Source: GCA-2737665 sp044344795 (GTDB taxonomy: Bacteria > Bacteroidota > Bacteroidia > Palsa-965). From it: 64,000 nucleotides of DNA. Numbering within the stretch: the first letter of the stretch is position 1; each line of letters begins with the position of its first letter. Positions 43,508-53,301 of this stretch are shown in pieces. Position numbers and translations under genes: made by a program. Under the pieces are notes generated by a model, which saw only the letters and a program-made list of their open reading frames with translations, made no database searches and was not told where the DNA came from. Location of the stretch: the NCBI GenBank assembly GCA_044344795.1, contig JBIJCF010000001.1, positions 62,001-126,000 on the forward strand, written 5' to 3'.

Positions 43508-45601
43508 CTAATCTACGTTATCGTGTAAGAATGAATTGTTCGGACGAATCTCGATCTTCTTGTCTTCGTTTTCGCTCAAGGTATAACGTGACGCTTGAGT
43601 TTCTGAAGAATGAGGTACATTGTCCAACTGAACATTACGACGCTTATAAGCCGGCTCATTTTCAATTTCACTTAAACCTGCCTGAGTCTTCAACTTCAAA
43701 CTCATCTCTTTCAATTTCTGAACACGATCACTCATTCTACGTTGTTGCTCCTCTTTCTCAACGCGAACAACTTCCTCCTGTACGTTTTCACTCTTTTGTT
43801 CAGGCTCAACAACTTTCAATACAGGCTCAAATAATTCCGGTTCCTGAAAGAGTTCTTCTTCCTGCATTTCAATTTCAGAAATATTCAACTCCATTTGAAC
43901 CTCTGCAACGTTGTTTACTTCAAACTCGATTACGTTGGATGAACTTGAAACTTCATTGTTGATTACAGGCTCTTCGTTTTTGGAAATCAAGAAAGGCTCC
44001 AATGGATCTACAGTTGTTTCAGGTGCTTTAAACTCATGCACAGGCGCTGTAAATAATTCCTGCACCGGAGTTTCTTCCAACTGCTTCACAATGATTTCCT
44101 GTTCCGGCTTACGAGAATACTCGTAGGCTACAGGATTGCTTTGATTAAAACCTGTTGCTATAATTGTTACGTTAACAGCATCACCCAATTCAGGATTAAC
44201 GCCGTAACCTTTTATAATCTCTGCTGTTTGTCCGGCAGCTTCCTGGATGTAGTCGGTGATTTCACCCAACTCATCCATGGTAATTTCTTCTGTACCGGAA
44301 ACAATGTTCAACAACACATAACGTGCACCTGAAATATTGTTGTCGTTCAACAATGGTGACATTAATGCCTGCTCTACCGCGCGCACTGCACGATTCTCGC
44401 CGGAAACTGAAGCAGATCCCATTATTGCTACTCCGCTATCGCGCATTACTGTACAAACGTCAGCGAAATCTACGTTGATCTGTTGAGAGATGCTGATGAT
44501 CTCTGCAATACTTTTCGCAGCAATAGTTAATACATCATCTGCATGACCGAACGCATCGCTAAGTTTTAAGTTGCCGTACATTTCGCGCAACTTATCATTA
44601 CAGATAACGAGCAGCGTATCTACGTTTTGCTTCAATTGCTCCAAGCCGTGTTCTGCTTGTTGCTTACGCTTGTTGCCTTCGAAAGCGAAAGGAACAGTAA
44701 CGATACCAACGGTAAGAACTCCTAATTCTTTCGCAATACCTGCAATGATCGGAGCAGCACCTGTACCGGTTCCACCACCCATTCCTGCAGTGATGAAAGC
44801 CATCTTTGTATTATTAGCAAGAAGCTGACGAATATCTTCGATATTTTCAATTGCTGCATTACGACCAACTTCAGGAATAGAACCGGCGCCACGTCCTTCT
44901 GTAAGTGTTGCTCCCAGTACCACTTTATTTGGAACTGGACTCATGTCTAATGCCTGTTTATCGGTGTTGCATACGACAAAATCCACACCTTTAATTCCCA
45001 TGCGATACATGTGATTAACGGCGTTACTTCCGCCTCCTCCTACACCAATTACCTTGATGATGGAAGACTGATTGGGTAAATCAAAAGTCATAGTTAAATC
45101 TGTTTGAGTGTTTGTATGTTGTGTTGTGTTTTCAAATTCTTGCTGCACAAAAGCTGCAGCGCCTACCAATCCCAATGGATCTGCTTCAGTAACCGGAAAC
45201 GGTGTTTCAGAAACCATTTCAATTTCGGTCGTCACCTCTGACGCTACATTATTCTGTGGCATCCACTCCTCTTCCTCCTGATTCAGAACATCGCTTGTTG
45301 TTGTACTTTCCAACGCCATAACAACAACCGGTTCTTCTGAACTCATCATCTGAATTTCTCTGATTTCTTTACTTGATGATGAGTTCGTTTCTTCAGACAA
45401 CGAATCAAAAATTTCATTTTCGTTGACGATATCAAATTCGAATGCGGCTATCTCATTTGAGGCATGTGGGTTAACTTCAGCAGTGCTATCAACTGCATCA
45501 CCAGACTCTTCCATAGACCCGGAAGAGTTAAAGAATCCCATCTCGAACTTCTGTTCTTGTTCGTTGTTTTGGTCTTCGTCAAATATTCCGTAAAAGTCCA
45601 T
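43508..45601 (-). CDS. ftsZ: Cell division protein FtsZ with a long acidic N-terminal extension
   Basis: 697 residues. The tubulin-like GTPase begins at the usual start MTFDLPNQSSIIKVIGVGGG (residues 171-190), followed by the tubulin signature ITAGMGGGTGTGAAP. A C-terminal linker of about 200 acidic residues ends in the conserved peptide NSFLHDNVD, which binds FtsA. Before the GTPase lie 170 in-frame residues rich in Glu, Asp, Ser and Asn, starting MDFYGIFDEDQ. This part has no stop and no obvious separate function; translation could also start at residue 171 (45091), although that ATG has no special signal. The protein forms the division ring. Confidence 0.93.
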   Translation of the reverse strand: MDFYGIFDEDQNNEQEQKFEMGFFNSSGSMEESGDAVDSTAEVNPHASNEIAAFEFDIVNENEIFDSLSEETNSSSSKEIREIQMMSSEEPVVVMALESTTTSDVLNQEEEEWMPQNNVASEVTTEIEMVSETPFPVTEADPLGLVGAAAFVQQEFENTTQHTNTQTDLTMTFDLPNQSSIIKVIGVGGGGSNAVNHMYRMGIKGVDFVVCNTDKQALDMSPVPNKVVLGATLTEGRGAGSIPEVGRNAAIENIEDIRQLLANNTKMAFITAGMGGGTGTGAAPIIAGIAKELGVLTVGIVTVPFAFEGNKRKQQAEHGLEQLKQNVDTLLVICNDKLREMYGNLKLSDAFGHADDVLTIAAKSIAEIISISQQINVDFADVCTVMRDSGVAIMGSASVSGENRAVRAVEQALMSPLLNDNNISGARYVLLNIVSGTEEITMDELGEITDYIQEAAGQTAEIIKGYGVNPELGDAVNVTIIATGFNQSNPVAYEYSRKPEQEIIVKQLEETPVQELFTAPVHEFKAPETTVDPLEPFLISKNEEPVINNEVSSSSNVIEFEVNNVAEVQMELNISEIEMQEEELFQEPELFEPVLKVVEPEQKSENVQEEVVRVEKEEQQRRMSDRVQKLKEMSLKLKTQAGLSEIENEPAYKRRNVQLDNVPHSSETQASRYTLSENEDKKIEIRPNNSFLHDNVD

Positions 45602-45702
45602 TTCTTGTTGTTTTAATAATAATTGCGTGAAAATTAGTTCACGTTACAATTTAATTTTCCGTGGTGCATTGATATTTATAAACGGACAAATGTTGATTAC
45701 TA

Positions 45703-46980
45703 CTAATTCGAATCTTCTTCAAACCATTGTTTTCCTTTCGTGAATATTTGGTCGAACCAACCACCGCGCTTACGATCATCAGAATGTCCTTTCACCTTTG
45801 TAGGCTCTTTTACTTCGTTTTGCTTTGTACCCTGAACATTTTGCAATCCACGCATAACAAGACCTACACCCGTTGCAAACATTGGGCTGGTCACTTCCTC
45901 TGAACTTGCGGCAAGATGTTCATTCGGGTAACCTACACGTGTGTCCATACCGGTAACAAACTCCATTAACTGCGTGATATGCTTCAACTGTGCTCCACCA
46001 CCGGTAACAACAATTCCTGCAATCAACTTCTTTTCGAATCCGCTATTCTTGATTTCGTAATACACGTGCTCGATGATTTCTTCCATTCGGGCTTGAATGA
46101 TATTAGCGAGATTACGAACAGAAATTTCTTTGTGTGGTCGACCTCTCAAACCCGGAATAGAGACGATTTCATTCTCTTGATTTTCGCTGGCTAAAGCAGA
46201 ACCGAATTTCATTTTCAGTAATTCAGCTTGCGTTTTAATAATACTGCAACCTTCCTTGATATCTTCAGTAATGATGTTACCACCGAATGGAATTACAGCA
46301 GTATGACGAATAATACCATCATGAAAAATTGCAACATCTGTAGTGCCGCCACCAATATCTACGAGCACGACGCCGGCCTCTTTTTCTTCTTTACTCAATA
46401 CTGCATCGGCAGACGCCAATGGCTCCAATGTTAGATCTTGCACCTCTAGACCTGCCTTGTTCACACATTTGTAAATGTTACGAGCAGCAGCAACCTGTCC
46501 TGTTATAATATGAAAATTTGCCTCAAGTCGCGTACCCGCCATACCTATCGGATTCTTAATTCCGATTTCGTTATCCACGATATACTCTTGCGGTATGACG
46601 TGAATAATTTCTTCTCCCGGCGACATCACGAGTCGATACATATCCTCGATTAATTCATCGATATCTTTTTGACTAATCTCTTCATCGATGGAACGACGCG
46701 TTTTCATTCCGCGATGCTGCACACTTTTGATGTGTTGTCCGGCTATACCAACATTCACGACTTTAATATCGACACCTGATTTTGCGGCAGCTTCCTCAAC
46801 GGCCAACTTTATAGCCTTTACCGTTTCGTCGATATTAAGAACGACGCCGCGTGCAACACCTAGCGATTCGGCTTTGCCGATTCCAAGTATTTCGATTTTG
46901 TCATGACCGGTTTTTCTACCCACCAACGCAGCGATTTTAGTGGTGCCGATATCAAGGCCAACTACAATTTCAGATTCCAT
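45703..46980 (-). CDS. ftsA: Cell division protein FtsA
   Basis: 425-residue actin-fold membrane tether for FtsZ. ATP-binding: VGLDIGTTKIAALVG, VVLVDIGGGTTDVAIF, and IAGIVVTGGGAQLKHI. The 1C domain lies at about 85-165, and an amphipathic C-terminal end (GGWFDQIFTKGKQWF) fits the membrane-targeting helix. It is two bases after ftsQ and about 100 bases before ftsZ, the typical order. Confidence 0.96.
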   Translation of the reverse strand: MESEIVVGLDIGTTKIAALVGRKTGHDKIEILGIGKAESLGVARGVVLNIDETVKAIKLAVEEAAAKSGVDIKVVNVGIAGQHIKSVQHRGMKTRRSIDEEISQKDIDELIEDMYRLVMSPGEEIIHVIPQEYIVDNEIGIKNPIGMAGTRLEANFHIITGQVAAARNIYKCVNKAGLEVQDLTLEPLASADAVLSKEEKEAGVVLVDIGGGTTDVAIFHDGIIRHTAVIPFGGNIITEDIKEGCSIIKTQAELLKMKFGSALASENQENEIVSIPGLRGRPHKEISVRNLANIIQARMEEIIEHVYYEIKNSGFEKKLIAGIVVTGGGAQLKHITQLMEFVTGMDTRVGYPNEHLAASSEEVTSPMFATGVGLVMRGLQNVQGTKQNEVKEPTKVKGHSDDRKRGGWFDQIFTKGKQWFEEDSN

Positions 46981-46982
46981 AT

Positions 46983-47783
46983 TTATTGTTTTTTGGTGCA
47001 GACTATTTGATTATTAAATCGTAGATCGATGACAGCATAATCCTCCCAACGACCGGTTTGAGAAAGACCTTTCCTATAAAAAAGGATCAGCTTTTTTAAC
47101 TTTTTATCAAGATCCGTTACATCGCCAATTTTTATGATATGACTTCCAATTCGAGGAATTAATTCGATTGACCGTGCACTCGAGATGTACACCTGAGCAA
47201 TTTGTGCTGTCAAAAATGAATCAGCATTAATCGCTTCAGCTACGTGCCACGCGTCATCCAGCATGTAAGTTGTCTTTAATGCCGAATCAGCAGTAATCTG
47301 ACTAAAATTGTAAGGATAATAATTACCGTAAGAATCCGCTATTCTTCCATTGATCAGCAACAATGGCGCGGCATATTTGTCTGACCACGGCATGATAAAT
47401 CCTCTACTGTCCATGTAGTATGACTCATTCGTGACCGTAACAATTCGCGCGATTGGTTTTCGCTGAGTCACATTAATCGTGACATCACCATTTACATTGG
47501 AGAAAACGTCGGCAATCTGCACAGCAGGATGTTTACTAATTTGTTGCTCCAACCATAACACATCAATTTCTGAGCGATGTTGCTGAAAGACCGGAGTTTG
47601 TTGCTGCTGCAACACCTCCTTGATATCTTCTTCCGTAATGAAGATTCCACCACCCTGATAATCGATTGCGATTTTCAAATTTTCGCAAACGCGATCCGCA
47701 TTGCGACCTACTGAGAATCCGGTAAGCGCTATAATTCCGGCAAGGAATAGTGTCCAAAGTGCAGGGCGGATGAAACGCTTCAT
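46983..47783 (-). CDS. ftsQ: Cell division protein FtsQ
   Basis: 266 residues from ATG 47783, which overlaps murC as ATGA; the open frame ten codons longer is less likely. One transmembrane helix (RPALWTLFLAGIIALTGFSV) is followed by a POTRA-like domain and the FtsQ/DivIB beta domain. Bridges the FtsA-FtsZ ring and FtsI-FtsW. AAGGAGG stands nine bases before the ATG, inside murC. Confidence 0.88.
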   Translation of the reverse strand: MKRFIRPALWTLFLAGIIALTGFSVGRNADRVCENLKIAIDYQGGGIFITEEDIKEVLQQQQTPVFQQHRSEIDVLWLEQQISKHPAVQIADVFSNVNGDVTINVTQRKPIARIVTVTNESYYMDSRGFIMPWSDKYAAPLLLINGRIADSYGNYYPYNFSQITADSALKTTYMLDDAWHVAEAINADSFLTAQIAQVYISSARSIELIPRIGSHIIKIGDVTDLDKKLKKLILFYRKGLSQTGRWEDYAVIDLRFNNQIVCTKKQ

Positions 47784-49192
47784 GATAACACCTCCTTCTC
47801 TTTTTGCAGCCAAGCATTACAAAATGGTTTTATAAGCAACTCGATATTTCCTGCACCCATAAACACAATGACATCACCGTGATTCTTTAGCAACTCGGAT
47901 GTAATACTATTGGCATCAATCAATTGTTTTTGCTCCGAGGTAATATGCTCCAGAATCATCGAGGAACTTACGCCCGGAATTGGAAGTTCACGAGCCGGAT
48001 AGATATCCAACAACATCACTTGATCAGCAATCGATAACGCACTAGCGAATTCTTTGTAAAAATCTTTTGTTCGGGAAAACAAATGCGGTTGAAAAACAGC
48101 TGTGATCTTTTTACCAACGTACAATTCTTTAACCGAATTCAAACACGCCTGAACTTCTGTCGGGTGGTGCGCATAATCATCGATAACTACAAGCTTATCC
48201 GATTGCAGCTGTTTTTGAAAACGTCGTCCAACACCGATAAAACTTTCCAATCCTATTCTTATTTCAGTCTCAGTCAACCCAACCATAGTTGCTGCTGTTA
48301 TTGCAGCGACAGCATTTTCAACATTGTGTCGACCCGGCAATCCTAATTTCAGTTGATTATATTGAATATCGTCGAACTTATAATCGAAAACATAAAGCCC
48401 GTTGATTACCTGAATTTGCTGTGCGATTGCATTAGCGTTGTTGCGTATAGAATATGAAATCGGCTTACATCCTGCGTTGCTCAAGTTGAGCTGCGTTGCA
48501 TCTAAATTATATACCACAGCACCCTCACCGGAAATTTTATTTACATAATCAGTATATGCATTCAACATTTCTTGCTCCGTTCCGTAGATATCCAAGTGAT
48601 CGGGTTCAGTAGCAGTAACTATCGAAATGTGCGGCTTTAAATGCAGGAAAGAACGATCATATTCATCCGCTTCTACTACGACAAAATGTTCGTTGTTTTC
48701 TGAAAGTGGATTACCTAACAATAAATTGGTGCCGTAATTATTTGAAATACCTCCTAGAAATGCAGAAACATTTTTTTCGGCTGATTTCAACAAATGAGCC
48801 AACAAGGTTGTGGTGGTAGTTTTACCATGTGTGCCGGCAACCGCAAGTGTTTTAGCTTCCGAAGTAATAATCCCTAAAACTTCAGCACGTTTTTTTATTA
48901 TACGATTCCTTGAATGAAGAAGATCTAGTTCAGCATGATTTGTCGGAATCGCAGGAGTATAAACCAGTAGCAATTCATTTTCATCGTACTTATCTGTCAA
49001 AGTCTGCACAAATTCAGCGCGCTCTTCAAAATACACATGTGCGCCTTCATACTGCAATGCGTCTGTAATTTCAGAACGCACTTTATCATAACCGGAAACT
49101 CCTTTCCCTGCTGCCAGGAAGTATCGCGCCAAAGCGCTCATGCCGATGCCGCCAATGCCAATGAAATGTATATGTTTCAACTGACTATACAT
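47780..49192 (-). CDS. murC: UDP-N-acetylmuramate--L-alanine ligase
   Basis: 470 residues, adds L-Ala to UDP-MurNAc. N-terminal Rossmann-like segment HFIGIGGIGMSALARY, ATP loop VAGTHGKTTTTTLLAHLL, and the C-terminal DDYAHHPTEV and FQPHLFSRTKDFYKEF. Normal length. Its start overlaps murG by eight bases. Confidence 0.97.
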   Translation of the reverse strand: MYSQLKHIHFIGIGGIGMSALARYFLAAGKGVSGYDKVRSEITDALQYEGAHVYFEERAEFVQTLTDKYDENELLLVYTPAIPTNHAELDLLHSRNRIIKKRAEVLGIITSEAKTLAVAGTHGKTTTTTLLAHLLKSAEKNVSAFLGGISNNYGTNLLLGNPLSENNEHFVVVEADEYDRSFLHLKPHISIVTATEPDHLDIYGTEQEMLNAYTDYVNKISGEGAVVYNLDATQLNLSNAGCKPISYSIRNNANAIAQQIQVINGLYVFDYKFDDIQYNQLKLGLPGRHNVENAVAAITAATMVGLTETEIRIGLESFIGVGRRFQKQLQSDKLVVIDDYAHHPTEVQACLNSVKELYVGKKITAVFQPHLFSRTKDFYKEFASALSIADQVMLLDIYPARELPIPGVSSSMILEHITSEQKQLIDANSITSELLKNHGDVIVFMGAGNIELLIKPFCNAWLQKEKEVLS

Positions 49193-50303
49193 TTCGCTTG
49201 TTTAATAAGTTCAATACTTCACCTGCGATCAAATCCGCTGAATTAGGCATAGCGAGCATGGATATTTTTGAAGACAACTCTATCCGAGCTTCTTCACTTG
49301 TAATAAGTTGCCTCAATGCTGCAGCCAAACCGGCATTTACTTCCTGATCTTTAATCAGCATAGCTGCACCCTTCTGCACCAACGCCAATGCATTTTTAGT
49401 TTGATGATCTTCTGCAACATTAGGCGAAGGCACCAAAATGCTCGCCTTTCCCGTTATACACAATTCAGAAATAGAACTTGCGCCTGCACGCGAAACAACA
49501 ATATCCGCCGCGCTATATGCCAAATCCATTCTCGAAATAAACGGCGCAACAAATACATTGGATACACCTGATGCTGTAATATCTTCTATTGCTTTAGGAT
49601 GATATGCATTACCCGTTTGCCAAATTAATTGAACGTTACTTTCCGATAAAAACTTCAGAATACCCGACACAGCCTGATTAACAGAACGTGCTCCCAGGCT
49701 TCCTCCGATGACTAAAATAGTTAACCGGTCATTGCTCAAATTAAATTGTTCTAATGCACGTGCCTTCTTTCCATCAAGATTTAATATATCCTGGCGAATA
49801 GGATTACCGGTCATCACAATTTTTTGTTTTGGAAAAAAACGATCCATGTTTTCATAAGCCACGCAAACACGATCAACTTTTGAAGCCAACAATTTATTGG
49901 TAATACCGGGGTATGAATTTTGTTCCTGAATGAGCGTCACCACGCCGGCGTCTGCCGCAACTCGTAACATTGGACCACTCGCGTATCCGCCCGTCCCAAT
50001 CACAGCATCCGGCTTGAAATCTTTCAGAATTCTTCGTGCCTTTAACAAACTGCTAATCACTTTAAACGGAAATGCCAAATTACTTAAAGTCAATCGACGT
50101 TGTAATCCGCTAATCCATAAACCTTCAATCTTGTATCCGGCAGCAGGAACTTTTTCCATTTCCATACGACCATCAGCACCTACGAATAAAAACTCGGCAT
50201 CAGGAAGTCGCGCTTTTAATGCATTCGCAATTGCAATAGCGGGAAAAATATGCCCTCCCGTGCCACCTCCACTGATGATAAACTTAAGCGGTCGCAAGTT
50301 CAC
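49185..50303 (-). CDS. murG: UDP-N-acetylglucosamine--N-acetylmuramyl-pyrophosphoryl-undecaprenol transferase
   Basis: About 372 residues. Lipid II-forming GT28 glycosyltransferase. N-terminal FIISGGGTGGHIFPAIAIA; donor-site segments GGSLGARSVNQ and VSRAGASSISEL. The start is uncertain: GTG 50303 (VNLRPLKF) or TTG 50297 is more likely than ATG 50351, because the longer form adds a basic, non-conserved tail, and GGGAGG precedes the GTG/TTG. Overlaps ftsW by 20 bases. Confidence 0.95.
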   Translation of the reverse strand: MNLRPLKFIISGGGTGGHIFPAIAIANALKARLPDAEFLFVGADGRMEMEKVPAAGYKIEGLWISGLQRRLTLSNLAFPFKVISSLLKARRILKDFKPDAVIGTGGYASGPMLRVAADAGVVTLIQEQNSYPGITNKLLASKVDRVCVAYENMDRFFPKQKIVMTGNPIRQDILNLDGKKARALEQFNLSNDRLTILVIGGSLGARSVNQAVSGILKFLSESNVQLIWQTGNAYHPKAIEDITASGVSNVFVAPFISRMDLAYSAADIVVSRAGASSISELCITGKASILVPSPNVAEDHQTKNALALVQKGAAMLIKDQEVNAGLAAALRQLITSEEARIELSSKISMLAMPNSADLIAGEVLNLLNKRNV

Positions 50304-51468
50304 CTCCCTTCTGTGTATTGTCGCCTTCTTCTTCCGACTCTCTGCTGACACTTAGAATAATTCCGATCGCCAAACTCGAGAACAATAAGCTTGTACCACC
50401 CATACTCAGGAATGGTAAAGGCTGACCGGTAACCGGAAATAAATTTACAGCGACAGCCATATTAATCATGCCTTGAAAAATCAGGCTGAATGATAATCCG
50501 AATGCTAATAATGTTCCGTACGTTTTTTTACTTCTTGTTGCAACTCGAATACCGCGAAACAACAACCACAGATACAAACCAACAACACCTATACCGCCAA
50601 TCACACTACCATACTCTTCAATGGCGATAGCAAAAATAAAATCCGAATACGGGTGTGGTAAGAAGTTGCGCTGAGTACTATTACCGGGGCCTTTACCCAT
50701 AAATCCTCCGGTTGCAACAGCAATCTTTGCTTGATTTGCCTGATAATTTTTATCCGCATCTTGTTCTTCTTCTCCACCAACGAAATTCACGATACGTTGT
50801 TTCCATGTATCAATACGTGGCAATGCTTTGGGGAATGCGGCGCCTACCAGTAATAACAACATGAAGCCAACAACTGCAATTCCCAGAACAGCTCCAATAT
50901 ATTTAAGCTTGACACCGCCAATAAACATTAGAATTAAGCACGTAGTAAATAGTAATGCAGCAGTTGAAAAGTTTGCAGGAAGAATTAATGCGCAAATAAC
51001 ACCTGCCGGCAACATTACATGCAACAATACTGTTTTAAAATCATCAAGTTTTGATTGCTGCTGAGTTAGTACGCGAGCGATGTACATGATCAATGCCAGT
51101 TTTGCAAAGTCGGAAGTTTGAAATGTCAATCCGGTTCCGGGGATGGCAATCCAACGACTCGCTTCATTTAGATTAGCTCCTTTAATTAGAGTATATAATA
51201 GCAAAGGAACTGCTGCAATCAACATAATTTGAGATATTCTGGAGAAATATCCATACTTAATTCTGTGTGTGATATACATCAACACAAATCCAAGTACAAT
51301 AATCTTCAAATGTTTAAATAAGTAATACAACGTATTTCCGTCATGATGTTTGTACGCCAGTGTAACCACAGAACTATACACTGCCATCAAAGACATCAAC
51401 GAAAGGATTAAAACAATCATCCAGATTGCTTTGTCTCCTTTGAAATATTTAAGCACGTTGATTCCCAT
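50284..51468 (-). CDS. ftsW: Lipid II polymerase FtsW (SEDS family)
   Basis: 394 residues with about ten transmembrane helices. SEDS hallmarks are IPGTGLTFQTSDFAKLAL, TQRNFLPHPYSDFIFAIAIE and LPFLSMGGTSLLFS near the end. Septal peptidoglycan polymerase that works with FtsI. It starts one base after the stop of the MurD-like domain gene. Confidence 0.96.
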   Translation of the reverse strand: MGINVLKYFKGDKAIWMIVLILSLMSLMAVYSSVVTLAYKHHDGNTLYYLFKHLKIIVLGFVLMYITHRIKYGYFSRISQIMLIAAVPLLLYTLIKGANLNEASRWIAIPGTGLTFQTSDFAKLALIMYIARVLTQQQSKLDDFKTVLLHVMLPAGVICALILPANFSTAALLFTTCLILMFIGGVKLKYIGAVLGIAVVGFMLLLLVGAAFPKALPRIDTWKQRIVNFVGGEEEQDADKNYQANQAKIAVATGGFMGKGPGNSTQRNFLPHPYSDFIFAIAIEEYGSVIGGIGVVGLYLWLLFRGIRVATRSKKTYGTLLAFGLSFSLIFQGMINMAVAVNLFPVTGQPLPFLSMGGTSLLFSSLAIGIILSVSRESEEEGDNTQKGGELATA

Positions 51469-51469
51469 T

Positions 51470-51961
51470 TTATAGTAGCACAGATTTAACTACGCGTTTA
51501 AATTCGTCACCTCTATTCTTATAATTATCGAAAGCATCATAGCTCGGACACCCCGGAGCGAACAACACACATTGCGCATTCGGCATTACCATTTTGTCGG
51601 CGAGTTTCACCGCTTCGGCAAGCGAGTTAGAAGAGACAATCAAAGGCACAACCTGTCCAAAGGCCTTAAAATATCTGTCTCTTGTTGAACCCAAACAAAC
51701 CAGGCCCGTTACCTTCCCATGAAATGCCGGTGCGAATAGATGTTGCCCATTGAATCGATCTACACCACCAAGAATCACTACTACGTTTTGAGGGATATCT
51801 TTCAACGCGATCGCCACCATCTCGAAACTTGTAGCAATAGAATGATTTAACCATACCACACCATTGCGTTCGACAACGGGTTCCATGTGATGGGCGGTAT
51901 CACCTTGCATTCTCAAACGAGCCTGCAATAATTGCTGATGATGTTCGAGTGTAATCAACAT
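51470..51961 (-). CDS. Stand-alone MurD C-terminal domain protein
   Basis: 163 residues. It aligns with the C-terminal third of the MurD encoded just upstream, not with the ATP-binding middle domain or the N-terminal domain, both of which are absent. Matches: VVVILGGVDRFNG with MurD VVWIVGGVDKGND; LVCLGSTRDRYFKAFG with IICLGTDNSKIISAFG; and FAPGCPSYDAFDNYKNRG with LSPACASFDMFENYEDRG. The MurD motif NDSKATN is LNHSIATS here, losing the Lys. It has one-base gaps to murD and ftsW, so it is translated in the operon. It cannot be a ligase on its own; role unknown, perhaps a remnant of duplication or a regulator of wall synthesis. Confidence 0.85.
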   Translation of the reverse strand: MLITLEHHQQLLQARLRMQGDTAHHMEPVVERNGVVWLNHSIATSFEMVAIALKDIPQNVVVILGGVDRFNGQHLFAPAFHGKVTGLVCLGSTRDRYFKAFGQVVPLIVSSNSLAEAVKLADKMVMPNAQCVLFAPGCPSYDAFDNYKNRGDEFKRVVKSVLL

Positions 51962-51962
51962 A

Positions 51963-53300
51963 TTACAATCCTTTTACAGCGCTTTTGAATTGGCGTCCAC
52001 GATCCTCGTAGTTCTCGAACATATCGAAACTTGCACATGCAGGCGACAACAACACCGAATCTCCTTTTTCAGCCAGACGATAAGAAAGCGCAACCGCTTC
52101 CTGAGCACTTCCCGCTTCCACGATCATGTCAACCTTGTCGCCAAATGCGCTGATGATTTTTGAATTATCAGTACCTAGACAAATAATTGCTCGTACCTTC
52201 TCTTTCACTAATTCGAAGAGTGAACTATAATCATTCCCTTTGTCAACACCACCGACAATCCATACAACAGGAGTGGCCATGCTTTCCAACGCATACCAAG
52301 TAGAATTTACATTGGTCGCTTTTGAATCGTTGATAAAGTCAATATTGTTGATTCGTGCAACAAATTCCAAACGATGTTCCACACTCTGGAAGTCGCTTAA
52401 ACTTTCACGAATTGTTTCTTTACGTACCTCCAGCAAACGTCCGGCGATACCGGCAGCCATTGAATTGTACAAATTATGTTTTCCTTGCAGTGCTAATTCT
52501 TCGATGGTCATAGACAGGTTTGTGTTATTTACAGTTATATTGATTTGGTTGTTTTCTACAAATGCGCCTTCTTCGACATGTTGTTGAATGGAAAAGGGAT
52601 ATCGGCGTGCGTTGCCCGAAACATTGTATAACAGTTGATTCGTGATCTCATCATCAAGACACCAGATCAGTGCATCTTCAGCTGTTTGATTTTGCGTGAT
52701 GCGAAATTTTGCTGCCGCGTATTTGGTAACATCGTATTCGTAACGATCCAAATGATCCGGCGTGATGTTCGTGATTATGGCGATATGCGCTTTGAACTTA
52801 TACATATCCTCAAGCTGAAAGCTGCTCAACTCCAAAACGAAGTAATCATAAGTACCTTCAGCCACCAGTGCAGCGAAGCTCTTTCCGACGTTACCACCCA
52901 GCGCAACATTCAATCCGGCCTTTTGCAATAAATGATAGATCAACGATGCAGTTGTTGTTTTACCATTACTGCCGGTTACGCAAATCATTTTGGCATCAGT
53001 AAATCGTGCTGCGAATTCTATTTCTGAGATAATCGAAATTCCTTTCGCACGTATTGACTTAATTATGTCAACGTGCTGAGGAATTCCGGGACTCTTAATC
53101 ACTTCATCCGCATTCAAAACGAGATCGGGAGTGTGTTTCAACTCTTCCCATTCAATTCCATGATTTGAAAGAACGTCTTTATATTTTTTTTTAATCTCTC
53201 CTTTATCACTTACGAAAACCGAGTAACCCTGCTTTTGCGCCAACAGTGCCGCACCGACACCACTTTCTCCTCCTCCTAGTATCACCAAGCGTTGCGACAT
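51963..53300 (-). CDS. murD: UDP-N-acetylmuramoylalanine--D-glutamate ligase
   Basis: 445 residues, complete three-domain ligase. N-terminal LVILGGGESGVGAALLA, ATP loop VTGSNGKTTTASLIYHLL, middle-domain signature ITPDHLDRY, and C-terminal FINDSKATN and LSPACASFDMF. Adds D-Glu to UDP-MurNAc-L-Ala. One base before the next gene. Confidence 0.97.
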   Translation of the reverse strand: MSQRLVILGGGESGVGAALLAQKQGYSVFVSDKGEIKKKYKDVLSNHGIEWEELKHTPDLVLNADEVIKSPGIPQHVDIIKSIRAKGISIISEIEFAARFTDAKMICVTGSNGKTTTASLIYHLLQKAGLNVALGGNVGKSFAALVAEGTYDYFVLELSSFQLEDMYKFKAHIAIITNITPDHLDRYEYDVTKYAAAKFRITQNQTAEDALIWCLDDEITNQLLYNVSGNARRYPFSIQQHVEEGAFVENNQINITVNNTNLSMTIEELALQGKHNLYNSMAAGIAGRLLEVRKETIRESLSDFQSVEHRLEFVARINNIDFINDSKATNVNSTWYALESMATPVVWIVGGVDKGNDYSSLFELVKEKVRAIICLGTDNSKIISAFGDKVDMIVEAGSAQEAVALSYRLAEKGDSVLLSPACASFDMFENYEDRGRQFKSAVKGL

Positions 53301-53301
53301 C

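Noticed and set aside
43444..43962. 172-codon plus-strand frame over the end of ftsZ
   Set aside because: Produced by Glu-rich codons read in antisense; no coding features.
47783..47800. AAGGAGG upstream of ftsQ read as part of a wider Shine-Dalgarno pattern
   Set aside because: It lies inside the murC coding sequence (codons for Lys-Glu-Val), so it may be only coincidence; likewise GGGAGG before murG inside ftsW. Not counted with the gld cluster.
50304..50351. Longer MurG start at ATG 50351
   Set aside because: The extra 16 residues are basic and not family-like, and overlap ftsW more deeply; the conserved protein starts near VNLRPLKFIISGGG.
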